From NCBI GenBank assembly GCA_963971535.1, contig CAXASK010002027.1:16001-80000 (forward strand): a DNA stretch of 64,000 bases, given 5' to 3'. The DNA comes from Notolepis coatsorum (Eukaryota > Chordata > Actinopteri > Aulopiformes > Paralepididae). Position 1 is the first letter of the stretch; the number at the start of each line of letters is the position of its first letter. A program made the translations under genes and the position numbers. This document shows positions 42,707-54,539 of this stretch, one piece after another. Under the pieces are notes generated by a model. The model was not told the origin of the DNA. It worked only from the letters and a program-made list of their open reading frames with translations, and did no database searches.

Positions 42707-43438
42707 GGCCCCGTTTAGACGGAAACGCTAGCAGGTGAATCCGCAAAAATATTTTTTCGGATGTGCCTTTCGTTTATACGGAAACAGCGTTTTTACGGGG
42801 TGAAACCGCAAAAAAGTGAGACTACCTTCCAGGGTGGAATTCCTAGAAACGCAAAAGCTTTGCGCTCTCGTCTAAACTGTTAAAACGTATAAATCTGATA
42901 AAACGATGACGAAAGGGTTGTCACGGCTCTGGTCGCGCGTACTGCTTACGTCACAGGTAGCAGGTATGCGCCAGTAGCCGAGACGTAAACAAAGCAAGTA
43001 TGTCTGACTTATATCAACGGAGATCACCTGAAGGCTACATTGGCAGTACTTTTAACCCTTTCACTGCCACACGACAGAAGGTTAACCCTTTACTATCACA
43101 CAACCGGCTGTCGTGTGGCAGTGAAAGGGTTAAATACACAAGAATCTGTCCCGCGGCGTGAGTGGACCCACTGTCTGTGAGTGACTCTGCTTTGGTGCAA
43201 TCACATTCCCCATCCACAGTCTGCGAATCAGAGGCAGAGTAGGGCGGGTCTTCACAGCACGTCATGTGACATAAGCGCCAATCGTGTGACAGTGGGGCTC
43301 CGTCGTCTCGAGTCGTTACAGCGTCGTCTGCACGCAGAATTCCATCCCAAAACGCTCGTCTAAACGTAAAATTAAAAGTGAAACCGCAAGATGACTTTTG
43401 CGGTTTCTGTTCACAAAACGCTCGTCTAAACGGGGCCT
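42707..43438. mobile_element. DNA element with GGCCCCGTTTAGACG TIRs
   Basis: Perfect 15-bp terminal inverted repeats, flanked by TCA (42704-42706 and 43439-43441). The empty site GTGTCTCAGATATGTG is present in T2. Subterminal CCGCAAAA motifs are also inverted. The centre holds a 26-bp perfect inverted repeat (43052-43077/43108-43133) made of the TTAACCCTTTCACTGCCACAC minisatellite motif. No coding region. Confidence 0.75.
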
Positions 43439-43571
43439 CAGATATGTGTATGTGGGTACGTGTATCACGTAAGTATGTGTGTATGTCTCATACGTGTGTG
43501 TGTGTGCAGGGCCGCCTCAGGGGGTGTGCGAGCAGTGCGGTCGCACAGGGCCTCGCGGGAAGGGGGGCCGC

Positions 43572-43606
<35 letters not shown>

Positions 43607-43618
43607 TAATTTTTTTTA

Positions 43619-43650
<32 letters not shown>

Positions 43651-44168
43651 TGCGAGGCCCCCCTTCCCGCGAGGCCCTTTTTCATCACAGACCTAAAATC
43701 TAGTTTTGCTTATATGCTTATATATTTCACATTAGACACGTTTGTAGAATGTGTCTGACTTGTTCCTGGGTCTGCAGTCCTGCAGCTGCAGACATACTCA
43801 CTATTGGAGCTCAGCCTCTGGGGTTCTGCAGCAGCATTGGTTTCAACGAAGGGAGTGGTTTTACTTACATCATGTGTAGACAGTGCAGTACGCCGGCGTG
43901 GCAGCGTGAGTCGGCTGCATTTGACATTTTCGCGCGTGCAGCTTTTGACTATGCTTAGTTATGCCCAATAGCCAAGACGAAGAAAGAGGTCGGTCATTAT
44001 CAGTCGGTCGGTCACCAAGGAACGTTGACGAAAGGCCTCTCGCTAGCGGGACAAATGGCCGGAGCCTTTCATGGTATAGGCTAGCCATGATGTCGGCTAG
44101 TAGCTAGCTTAGCTAAATGCTAACTAGCGTTAGCTAACCTATTCAGAGGAGCGAGGCGAGGCGAGTGG

Positions 44169-44260
44169 ATGTCTTTTCAAAAGAAGGAGAAGAGAACTTG
44201 TGAGCAGAAATTACACCGTGGGGCCAAGAAAGTCTCCTTCCACGTTGATACTGCGTTATG
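44169..44260 (+). other. Possible first coding exon inside the hAT element
   Basis: ATG TCT TTT CAA AAG ... gives a basic 30-residue start (MSFQKKEKRTCEQK...) ending at a donor-like ATG/GTGAGT. It follows a GTTAGC-rich leader. Could be exon 1 of a lost transposase gene or of a captured gene; no further exon found. Confidence 0.2.
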
Positions 44261-44888
44261 GTGAGTCAACCTATGATTATATACCCGCCGTGGACCTGAG
44301 TCACCTGACCCTATCTCTCTTTCTCTCTCTGGAGCCAAACTGGTCGACTAGCTAATACTACTAGTAGCTAACTGTGTGAGCTAACTGTTAGCCAGTTAGC
44401 TGTTTAGCGTCAGCTGGGAACGTTCGTTTGATGCTATCAGTTAGCCTTGAGAATAGCAGGCCCTTTGACAGAAGATGTAGTCGGGCCTGCACCATGACAA
44501 GGCTCTGGCCATAGCTTCTTTTTGTCCTGCCAGCGAGAGGCCTTTCGTCAACGTGGAGACCTGTGTTTCGGCCTTTCGACCTGCGCCCTCGTGCAGGTAA
44601 CTTGGATTAATGAAAATGTCATGACATTACCCCACTCTTCCTTCCTTCCCCTCCCGAATGTTTTGTTAATAACGATGTTTTTTTCCAGGCAAAACATATG
44701 CTACTTCACAACATTTGGAGATACGACATGTGCTGTGTGTGAATGGTCGTTTGTGTAGCTTGGGTAGCGTTGGGCCATTGGCCAAAGCTGTGTGTGGCCT
44801 GGTGTCACAGTACCTGGCTAGCCTATTTAGCTGATGTCGGCCATTGGCTCCTTGCTGCTTTTGTTTCTCTGGTATACCCTCTTCTTGT

Positions 44889-45145
44889 TGGATTTAAGTG
44901 TTGATCTTTGTCCTTTTGAATCTGTCATACATGCTCTAGTCTCTCTCTAACACACACACACACATGACAAACACACATGTTCTCTCTCTCTCTCTCTCTC
45001 TCTCTTTCTAACACACACAGTCTGCCTATGGCGGCCTTTCTCGATGGCTAGGCTGTGCTCAAGGATCTTCAGTCACAGTGCTCAGGTATTCTGCCACTGT
45101 GTACTCTCTGTTTAGGGCCAAATAGCATTTCAATTTATTTCCAAT

Positions 45146-45222
<77 letters not shown>

Positions 45223-45480
45223 TTAAGTGTTGATCTTTGTCCTTTTGAATCTGTCATACATGCTCTAGTCTCTCTCTAACACACACACACATGACAAACA
45301 CACATGTTCTCTCTCTCTCTCTCTCTTTCTAACACACACAGTCTGCCTATGGCGGCCTTTCTCGATGGCTAGGCTGTGCTCAAGGATCTTCAGTCACAGT
45401 GCTCAGGTATTCTGCCACTGTGTACTCTCTGTTTAGGGCCAAATAGCATTTCAATTTCTTTCCAATGTGTCTCTCTCTCT
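44889..45480. repeat. 321-bp tandem duplication with (CT)n
   Basis: TTGGATTTAAGTGTTGATCT...CCAATGTGTCTCTC occurs twice with offset 321. The pure (CT)n at 45152-45217 lies between the copies. Confidence 0.85.
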
Positions 45481-45599
45481 CTCTCTCTCTGTACACTGTA
45501 TATTGACTGTAGAACGGGAGCTCTCTCTCGCTCTCTCTTTTGCTATATGTTGACTGTATCATGCCCCGCCTCGGGCAGCGCTATTATTTAAGAATATGT

Positions 45600-45623
45600 T
45601 GACTGTATAAAAAAAAAAATAAA

Positions 45624-45693
<70 letters not shown>

Positions 45694-45740
45694 TTATTTT
45701 TATTTTTTTTACCTTTGGGGGGGGGGGGGGGGGGGGGCCT
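45600..45740. repeat. A-rich, (AT)n and G-run low complexity
   Basis: A run, about 30 AT units (45631-45688), T-rich stretch, then a run of about 20 G. Likely hard to sequence; lengths may be unreliable. Confidence 0.9.
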
Positions 45741-46567
45741 CGCGTTAAATCTCGCACAGGGTCTCGCATTTCTCCCAGGCGGCCCTGCGTGTGTGCATCT
45801 CTCAGGTATGTGACTGTAATCCTACCTCTTGTGTGTGTCTTGTATCCATGTGTGTCTCTGCCCCCTGTGTGAGTGTGTATCTCAGGTATGTATATGCATG
45901 TGCGTCTCAGCTATGTATGTGTGTGTCCCCTATGTATGTGTATATCCCCTATATGTGTAAGTGAGAGCTTATGCCTCAACTATGTGTATAAGTACGTGTG
46001 TGTATGCCTGTTTCCTACAAGTGAGTATGTGCATGTATGTGTGCCTCTGGTGTGTATATCTCAGCCTTGTGCATATGAGTGTGTGCAATTCTGTTATGTA
46101 CACATACGAGTATGTGTGTCCTATAATATCACAATATTAACCACAGCATAGTGCGGATCTGACTGTCTATTCTTCTGATAGCAGGTGTTTAATCAAAGAT
46201 CCCTGCTTTCTAGTGTTGCACAAGGACCAATCAGCATGGGTATGGGCGGGTTCATTTTCCATTGATGGGGATTTGATTGGCTGTTTACCTGTGGTCGCAG
46301 GATTAATAACGTTAACGTTAGTTCGGCCAGATAAACAATTAAAATATACTAATTAAAATGGTTGGACCTGTGAGATTTGTACTTTGTACTTTGTAGGTCT
46401 CCATTTTAAATGTAAGGAGTAAAAAGTATGTTTTTTTTCTCTGAAATGTAATGGAGTAAAAGTACAAAGTATACAAACCTAATAATACTCGAGTAAAGTA
46501 CAAATCCCCCAAAACAGTACTTAAGTATTGTAACGAAGTACAATTACTCAAGTACTTTACACCCCTG

Positions 46568-47717
46568 CATAGGGGACACACACATACATAGCTGAGACGC
46601 ACATGCATATACATACCTGAGATACACACTCACACAGGGGGCAGAGACACACATGGATACAAGACACACACAAGAGGTAGGATTACAGTCACTCACATAC
46701 CTGAGAGATGCACACACACACACGTATGAGACATACACACATACTTACGTGATACACGTACCCACATACACATATCTGAGACACACATTCATACATGCTC
46801 TCACGCACACCTGCATATATCTGAGACGCATCCTCTCACGTGCAATATGGAGAAAGATGGCATCCCGATAGAAGATGCAGCACATACCTGCTTGCAGGTA
46901 GATCGGTCTACATGTAACGTATGTGCATCAGGGATATATATGCACAATGTATAGTAAAGTTTTTTTTTGTAAGTGCTTTTTTAATTTCCATGTCAGTTAA
47001 TAATGTGTTTGTATGAGTCTCTTACATGTTTTGTATGTTGTTACAAAAAAGAAAAAGTCGAATCTTGGATGTTGCATATTATGCTGTGGAAAGATGTATT
47101 TTGAATATTGGAAAGATTTGTGCAAAAATATCAATAAAAATAAAAAAAACAAAATTGATATTATTCAGGGTACTCCAGTATTCTGTTTTTAATATTGTGA
47201 TATTATTCAGGATAATCCAGTATGCTGTGGTTAATATTGTGATATTATTCAGACTGTGATGTGAATGCCGTCCATGTTAGTTTACCTTCAATGGAGAAGT
47301 GCATTAAATAATTTTTATGCAAAAGAAAAGTGTCCTCTGTTCTTTCATTTCAGCATTGTCTATCGCAGAACACATTCCATTGTGGGCAGAGTGTATGCTT
47401 GGTTTCATTCCAGCCTTGCCTAAACACCAGCTGATGATTTCACTAATTGGCTCACCTCTTCAACTAACTCACCTGGTGCAATGTGTAGTTAAAATGAAAA
47501 CTTGGCCCACGATGGAATGAGTTTGAGGCCCCTGGTCTATCCCTTTAAAAAAATTACTTTTACTTTTTAGTACTTAAGTACATTTAAAAGTAGGACTTTT
47601 TTACTTTTACTCAAGTGTGTTTTTAGCCAGATACTTTGACTTTTACTTGAGTCCGATTTTGAGACGGTACCCATACTTTCACTTAAGTATAATTTCTGGG
47701 TACTTTTTACACCCCTG
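46568..47717 (-). mobile_element. Outer Tol2-like hAT copy T2, right part
   Basis: Continuation of 30177-30663 after the inserted T. It contains the TG-rich block without any of the three insertions found in T, and ends GGGTACTTTTTACACCCCTG at 47717. It has about 34 bp near 47345-47395 that T lacks. Flanks (ACAGGACAGC left, ACTGGACAAC right) do not give a clean 8-bp duplication. Confidence 0.8.
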
Positions 47718-48224
47718 ACTGGACAACTCATGACAACTTTTGAACAGATAAATTATATCTATAAATCCTCTTCCAGAGGCGAGGCAGGGAGCTGTGTGTC
47801 TCGGGTTCTGAAATAGGTCTTCAAATGGTAATAATAATCAATAATCAACATGCATAACTCATGATGATGATCTAAAACAAGCTTAAGACAAGCTTTCTCT
47901 AGGCTGTAGGGGAGACCTTGCTCGTCACGGAGCAGCCGAGATATGAGAGAAAACTTGAGAAAAAGCTCGCCTTTTTCTTTCTCTATTTTGACACACAGCT
48001 TTCCAAATATGATTACTAATATTTCCGTGGGTCCAAACAAACAGACAGGACAGTCCTCTACAGGTCATTTTTGATGGCAAACAGATGGTGCACCTAGACA
48101 GAGTGCCTGCGCCAGTGGAGCTAATTTTCTTTCCCTGAATTATAATATTAATATATGTGAAATAAAAATATCTGTATACATCTTGTTATCTTTGCCAAAT
48201 TCATAATCGGATCTGGGCTCATCC

Positions 48225-48228
<4 letters not shown>
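47718..48228. other. Unassigned sequence
   Basis: AT-rich, no recognised repeat boundary, no coding region supported. Confidence 0.4.

Positions 48229-48307
<79 letters not shown>
48229..48307. repeat. (TG)n microsatellite
   Basis: About 39 uninterrupted TG units; cysteine/valine ORFs are artefacts. Confidence 0.98.
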
Positions 48308-48309
<2 letters not shown>

Positions 48310-48379
48310 ATGTCTGTGTGTGTATACTATGTGTGTACGTGTGTGTGTGTCAAGGATGCTCTTATCCATTTCACTATCA

Positions 48380-48636
48380 CACTACCAAAGGGGTAACCCT
48401 TTCACTGCGACAATACAGAAGGTTAACACTTTCACTGCCACACGACAAAGGGTTAACCCTTTCGCAACCACACTACATAAAGTTAACCCTTTCACTACCA
48501 CACTACAGACTGTATTGTTGCAGTGAAAGGTTAACCGTCTGTAGTGTGGCAGTGAAAGGGTTAACATTATGTAGTGTGGTTGTGAAAGGGTTAACCCTTT
48601 GCCATGTGGTAGTGAAAGGGTTAACAATAGGTTATA
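48380..48636. repeat. Minisatellite arranged as an inverted repeat
   Basis: Units of the TTAACCCTTTCACTACCACAC type run in one orientation to about 48505 and in the opposite orientation (GTGTGGCAGTGAAAGGGTTAA) from about 48520, so the array can fold on itself. Same unit as at 53817-54108 and in the 42707 element. Confidence 0.85.
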
Positions 48637-48955
48637 ACTATAACCATGTTCTGTTAATAGTGGTGACGCTCGGCGTCACTCATGCACTATCCTCGCATAT
48701 GTGCATGCGCACTGAATAAAATTCCACAATGTACCTTTATCCCAGTATTCGTCTGACCACACCCCTCGTTAGCTTACCTTCATAAGCAGGTGTGTGGTCA
48801 CCTGCTCTCCTCCTTCCCAAGCTTTCACCACAAGTGAGAACAAGGGCTGCAGCGGCGTCGGACGCCGAGCGTCACTACTATTAACAGAACATGGTTATAG
48901 TTATAACCTATTGTTCTGTGACATAGTGGATCCGCTCGGCGTCACTCATGCACAA

Positions 48956-50111
48956 GGGAGGCCGAGCGGAGCCACCGGCCGACAAATATACCCCGCTGAA
49001 GGCCCCCCACAACCATCAGAACAGGGAGGGCCGAGCCCCCCCGACCCCCCCTAATGGAGGGCACCACCCCTATTGGAGGTTTCCCGGGAGGGCGACGGAC
49101 CCGACCGTGCGAAGAGGCACTCAAGCAACTCAACGCACAGGGTGAGCAGACCGTGGCCTGACCCCACGACTACACACACGCACAACCCGCATGCCACCCG
49201 GGAACGAACGGAGGGAACAACCTCGTTACTGCCCCCAGAATCACAGGGGGCCAATGGCAAACCCAACCCCGTGGCAAGGCCGTAGCAGCGGAGCGCGAAG
49301 GAAGGCCCAGATCTACCAAAGGGACTGGACCCCCTGGAACGGGGGCCCGGAGAAGTCCATGATGCCAGCATCAAGACCCCACCAGGTGGGCACTTAGTGA
49401 CCCCGCCCCCCACATCGCCAGCGTATTTGGACAAAGGCCCCTCAGCCGAGCGGGCCCTGTCCCCCCAATAGTCCACCGCCTGGCACACTGACCCTGCAGA
49501 ACAGGCAGTCAGCATGGCCGTAAGCACACAAAAAAGGTTAACCAACGGAAGCAGGCAGCGCACCGGGGAAAAACCAGGCAACAGGCTGTTAACCCGAGCC
49601 TGGAGACTGCGGACGAGACAGGCGCCAGAGGGGACAGCTGAACACAGCCGCACCGGCGGAAGGGGTGTATGCTGGCGTTGTTGCATGACCAAGCCTCAAT
49701 TTAAAAAAAACCCACCCAGAGGGGTTGAGGCAGAGAAGGCTGACACGATTGGCAGACGTCATGAACGTGCAGGGGCACCCTCAACCGGGTAACCCGGGAG
49801 TTGACACTGCTCCAACACACCAGGGAATCAACCACCTTGGTGTTACCCAATGCAGTGGTTGTTCCTATAACCCCTCAAGAAAAAACTCCAAAACACACCT
49901 GCGGGTATACACCGGCTATACCGCAGTACAAGTGTTTCAGTTTTCAAAAAAGGGTTAACCCAGGCCTACGGGTCGACGAAACATTACTTCGGACCAGGCC
50001 CGGCGATACGGGAAGCACAGGGTCACCAGAGGAGGTCAAAGACCACCCCAACAGGCCCCTCTTCGCCATGCGTGAGAGAGGAGCGAAAAGAATGGAGAAC
50101 CAGCCCCAAGC
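48956..50111. other. GC-rich interior of the foldback element, left
   Basis: CpG-rich. Several open frames (for example minus 49051-49692) exist, but they have no domains and overlap on both strands, as expected by chance in GC-rich DNA. Confidence 0.4.
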
Positions 50112-50227
50112 ACACCGTACTTGGTATTCCCAGGCGGTCTCCCAACCAAGTACTAACCAGGACCAACCTGCGTAGCGGCCGAGATCTGACGAGATCGAGC
50201 GTGTACAGGTTGGCATGGCCGTAAGCC
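50112..50227 (-). ncRNA. 5S rRNA-derived sequence
   Basis: On the minus strand it reads CTTACGGCCAT, GATCTCGTCAGATCTCGG, CTGGTTAGTACTTGG and GGGAGACCGCCTGGGAATACC, matching 5S rRNA from its 5' end through the internal control region (box A, intermediate element, box C). It departs from 5S near the 3' end (AAGTACGG...) and carries substitutions (CGCTACGCAGGTTGG). So it is a pseudogene or the head of a 5S-derived SINE (SINE3-type), not a functional 5S gene. Confidence 0.8.
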
Positions 50228-53200
50228 ATTACGACAGTGCAGAGTACAAAATGTACCCAACCAGGGTCTCCATAGCGCTTAACCCTGTGACACCCGGACC
50301 GACCTGGCATCTTCCCCCTGAAAAAGCCCAAGTCCCTCAGGGTACCAGAACAGCAGATCTGCATCCCCGGCGGACAACGGGTTTAACTGATCCGGACCAG
50401 TGTGACCAGAACCAGTCCCGTGCCCTAACCACGCCGGCATGCCTACTCCAGGAGAAGGGGCAGATATGCGTGTTGATCTTAAACATGAAAAGAAGGCGCC
50501 ACCCAGACGTTCGGGGCGAACCGCGCCTGATGGCCCACCTCCAGGGCGTGAGACCCCTCTACATATGTTCAGATCCATTCCGTCATCATCCCCCAGATAT
50601 GATACGAGAATCCGTCGACAACCAAAACAGGTTGTCGGAAGAGGAAAAACCTCCATCCCAGTTGCTTTATAAAAATGCCGTTTTAACCTCAAGCAACCAA
50701 GGCGTGCCAGTCAGTCGCCTGATTACAGAACACCCCGAGCTAGCACTATACGTGCGTCGGGACACAACCACATCAATGAACAGGCTATTTAGACCTGTTA
50801 TTGAATCCCCAAGGCACCCAGGGGAACGACAAGAGGGGTGTGATGCTCCCTAACTCCAACTCTTCTCAATAGAAAAGAAGGAAGCACCAACAGTATGTAT
50901 CCCAGTCTACACAGCCGGGGGTACATTTTTTTCACATTTTTACATCCCACCACCCTCCCATAGGGAGGAGAAGGAAATCCCCAGAGAGACTTCCCATGCG
51001 AGCTGTACAGATTGAAAAGAATATATTGCACCTTGAGCCATGTAAAAGTTTGGTTTTAGGGCTCTCCGGGGAGGAGGCACTGAACCCATACACACTCAAT
51101 AATCGAATTGAATCGAATACACACACAATAGAGTAGGACTCCTTCTTGAGGTTCCACTCACCTTGACAATCTGAGGAGGAGGCTCTGTACTCTGAGGAGG
51201 CTCCCTCACATGGAAGGAGAGTCCCAACTCACAGAAGGCCCGAATAGGAGCTTCGTGAGGAGGAGCCCTGACCACCCCCCGAAACAGATCCATCATATGG
51301 ACCTGAACAGCACACGGAAGTCCTACCAACAGAGACGCGCACAGTGACGTACTCTATGGGGGGGGATTTCTGCGGTGCACACGCCCAATATTCCAGGGCG
51401 TGGGACCAGGAAACTCCCCCCCCCCCCCCTCACCCCATAACGTGCCGAACCGCAACGTGACAGGAACCTTGAAGGACAGGTGGGTTTACCCCTGACCAAC
51501 AGAAAAAAGGGGGAGGAAAGGTTACCAGTTCACCCCTAAACGACCCCACACCCATGATACGATGTAATGACAAAAAGAGTATGACGCAGTCATAGTCAGC
51601 TCCATGAAGCGGCTAACAGCTTCACACAGCGCATGTGCTAACCTGCTATCTGATGTTTACTAAGGAAAAACACAGAATAGAGAGGGCCCTCCAAGAGCCC
51701 CGGTATCAGACTTACACATGTGCTTCTGTGGCCAGCCCAACCCAGTTGTAGGTCACACGACACACACAACCCATTATCACCTACAAAAAATGGCAAAAAC
51801 ACTCTACAGAGGAACGCCGTTTTTCATAATGAGAGAATACACAATTCTCGATTAGTATCGGCCACAGGCCTTGCTAAGCACACACGAAAAAGTGACCAAA
51901 CAATCTCTTCTTTAGGAAAATAAAGTTTCTCAAGCGGTTAGCACAACCCCAACAACTAAGCCAAGGGTTACATCGTATCCCTACCACACAGTGACACAAT
52001 ATAGTGTAACAACATGTCTGAAAGGAGGATGGAGAAGTCCCCAGGGAACCGGGGGGAAACGCAACCCTCCTACTTTACCCTTAATACGGCCAGTTAAACA
52101 GGTAAACCTGTTAATATGTGAACACACCGTTCATTGTCATTACAGGCTGAGAAAAGAATCATTCTTTACTCATATGTCACTAAGCATAGCTTTATAGGTT
52201 AGTTTAACCCCCTTAGTTGTGAGTACACGATACATGAACACACAATGTGTCTCAACACAACAAACCAGATCATTTTCACATCTGTAACAATAACCCGATT
52301 TGCATGGAGACCAGTGACAAGACAATTCACACATAACTCGCGTTGTATCCTAAATGTAGTGCAGCAACACTCGTTTTGGAAAACATCGTTATTTACAAAA
52401 CATTTAGAAGGGAAAGCAAGAAGAAGTGTTCAAGGTCTGGTCAGGACCTTGCCTACCGGGAGCGCAGATCAACCGAATTGCAGTCTCCAACATGGCACCG
52501 AAGTAAACACAGCCTCCTGTGTTTGACGACACGGGCAGCTTGCTGCTCCAACCCACCGCTACGGTGCTCCTTGTTGACGCAGTCCTCGCTGGCCTGGCTC
52601 CGGGCAGGTTCGACGGACATCCTCTGTCAAAGATGACGTCGTAGTCAAGAGTGTTTAAAACATGTTATAGTCACAGCACGTTCAACAGTGTAGCATTAAG
52701 CCAATGGCAGCAAGCTAACGTTACCTAGCCTAGCACAACAGGCTTGGTAAACACAGCGAGCTAGCGCTGCAGCTAACAGCTGACTGGCTAACACAGTAGG
52801 CCACAACTAGCACGCAAGCTAATTAGCTACCACCGGAACTCGTACACAACGATACAACAAGACACTCAGACAGGCCGCCGTTCTGAAACCCTCCTCACCT
52901 TTTAAGAGAGAAGAGAAACGAGATGTTAACACAGTTTTACAACGGTGAGTTTACCAACATCCGGCGGCGCCAGCACAAATCCCATTTGGGCTGTAGCTGA
53001 CTTGAACATGGATTTTCCGATAATGAACATCCATGCTCACATTTCCTTGTTTAGGGTAAACTCTCATTTGCATATGAGAGACGGGGCCTATACGGTGACA
53101 GAGAAGTACCCACGCATCCAGAGATCCTGGGATCACCAGTTACTGGTCGTGGCCCACTAGTTGCTATAATGGGCTTCAGACCAAGGTCCTCCGCTGTTGC

Positions 53201-53650
53201 CTAAGAGGCTGAACAAAGGACCCTAATCTGGGGCCGGTGTTCGTAAACATTGTCAGCTAGCCCCCATAGCACTAACAGACAAGTGGAGCTCGCAAGCAAA
53301 ACATTACTCACCAACCTGGAACCCACCGCTTCTCACAACAGCGGCGCGTCCTACAGTCCAGCTGTGTCCTGAAAGGTTTTACCGCAACCAGCCACAGCAA
53401 GGAACTGCAGTTGGGAGGCATGCAGCGGCGTGCTCCCAATACGAAAACCGGTGGAGGTTTTTAGAATGATCACCATCTTCCAGACACTCCAGTGACGAAG
53501 ACAATATCGCCGTATTTTCTCGAAAATAGTGAGAGAGAAAATAAAGATATGATGTCAACGTATCTCTTATTTTCCAACTCTTCTCCTACTATCACATCAC
53601 GTCAAGTGGGGTACTACCGAAGGCACTTCCTTGTAATGAAAGCGAGAAAG
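50228..53650. other. Interior of the foldback element, right
   Basis: Mixed composition. 50215-50853 is open for 212 codons on the plus strand, but it starts in the 5S relic and has no domain. A C run is at 51418-51429. 52640-53400 (minus-strand reading) is GTTAGC-rich with donor-like GGTGAGT sites, resembling a fish promoter and first exon. No gene can be defended. Confidence 0.35.
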
Positions 53651-53816
53651 GAGGAGAGCAGGTGACCACACACCTGCTTATGAAGGTAAGCTAACGAGGG
53701 GTGTGGTCAGACGAATACTGGGATAAAGGTACATTGTGGAATTTTATTCAGTGCGCGTGCACATATGCGAGGATAGTGCATGAGTGACGCCGAGCGGATC
53801 CACTATGCCACAGAAC

Positions 53817-54108
53817 CGTCTGTAGTGTGGTAGTGAAAGGTTAACCTTCTGTAGTATGGCAGTGAAAGGTTAACCGTCTGTAGTGTGGTAGTGAAAGGTT
53901 AACCTTCTGTAGTGTGGTAGTGAAAGGTTAACCGTCTGTAGTGTGGTAGTGAAAGGTTAACCTTCGGTAGTGTGGTAGTGAAAGGTTAACCTTCTGTAGT
54001 GTGGTAGTGAAAGTGTTAACCGTCTGTAGTGTGGTAGTGAAAGGTTAACAGTCTGTAGTGTGTCAGTGAAAGTGGTAACCGTCTGTAGTGTGGTAGTGAA
54101 AGGGTTAT
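53817..54108. repeat. 29-bp minisatellite, ~10 copies
   Basis: Units of CCGTCTGTAGTGTGGTAGTGAAAGGTTAA with small variations, all in one orientation, directly abutting the right arm of the foldback element. Confidence 0.95.
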
Positions 54109-54354
54109 TCCTCAGGAGGCTCTTATTCCTCAGCATGTCTCTAGCTCTTTGTGTGCAGTAATAGTCTTATCCAGGGAGGCAGGGAGGCTGGGATGGCTCT
54201 TTGGTTCATGTGGGGTTGTATGCAGGTTTTCTTTCTGTGGCATGAAAACATTTCAAGCACAAACAACCAAGGCACAGCTCTGCCTTGGTTGTTGTCATAC
54301 GGTGTCAGTTAATATCTGACACATCTTTCTTTTTTCACCACATTTAGTATGTTA

Positions 54355-54364
54355 CTTCATCATT

Positions 54365-54420
<56 letters not shown>

Positions 54421-54495
54421 TATCATTAACATCATCATTATCGTCGTCATCACCACCATCATCACCATCATCACACCATCATCATCATCATCGAT
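54355..54495. repeat. (ATC)n microsatellite
   Basis: About 140 bp of CAT/ATC triplets with a few interruptions. Confidence 0.95.
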
Positions 54496-54539
54496 CAACC
54501 TCAAGGTGATAATAAGAAGTTTGCATTAGGCATTTATAG

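Larger units (their letters stand above)
43507..45787. mobile_element. hAT-like element with CAGGGCCGCCT TIRs
   Basis: Ends CAGGGCCGCCT and AGGCGGCCCTG. The right flank is CGTGTGTG and the left flank CGTGTGTGTGTGTG, consistent with an 8-bp duplication expanded in a TG run. The empty site is seen in T2. Internally: a ~28-bp inverted repeat around an A/T-rich core (43550-43677), GTTAGC-rich sequence, a 321-bp tandem duplication (about 44889-45480), (CT)n, (AT)n and a G run. No transposase domain is seen. Confidence 0.75.
30664..46567 (+). mobile_element. Inner Tol2-like hAT copy T (with nested insertions)
   Basis: Left end CAGGGGTGTAAAAAGTACCC and right end AAGTACTTTACACCCCTG, with AGTACTT-rich subterminal repeats as in Tol2-type hATs, and an 8-bp target duplication. 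Without the three nested insertions T is about 1.75 kb: 30664-31557, 42697-42706, 43442-43506 and 45788-46567. The interior has a ~40-bp repeat (AATATCACAATATTAACCAC) and a TG-rich segment, but no transposase, so it is non-autonomous. Confidence 0.8.
48649..53815. mobile_element. Foldback-like element with 165-bp inverted arms
   Basis: Left arm 48649-48813 (GTTCTGT...GCTCGGCGTCACTCATGCAC...CACCTGCTCTCCTCC) is repeated inverted at 53651-53815. A partial third copy of the outer arm and a GGTTATAACTATAACC inverted pair lie at 48868-48955. It sits inside a minisatellite array. No coding region is supported in the 5.2 kb. Confidence 0.75.

Noticed and set aside
30664-46567. A single 15.9-kb giant transposon
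   Set aside because: Ends and target duplicates do match, but T2 shows the interior without most of the content, so it is a ~1.75-kb element enlarged by later insertions.
30167-47727. 8-bp target duplication for T2
   Set aside because: ACAGGACAGC and ACTGGACAAC are similar but do not give matching 8-bp flanks, so I do not claim a duplication.
49051-49692. 213-codon minus-strand ORF in the foldback element
   Set aside because: GC-rich DNA open on several frames of both strands; no recognisable motif.
50215-50853. 212-codon plus-strand ORF
   Set aside because: Begins inside the 5S-derived sequence on the opposite strand, with no domain or homology I can recognise.
53817-54108. CRISPR-like array of 29-bp repeats
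   Set aside because: Units are directly contiguous without spacers and the genome is a vertebrate; it is a minisatellite.
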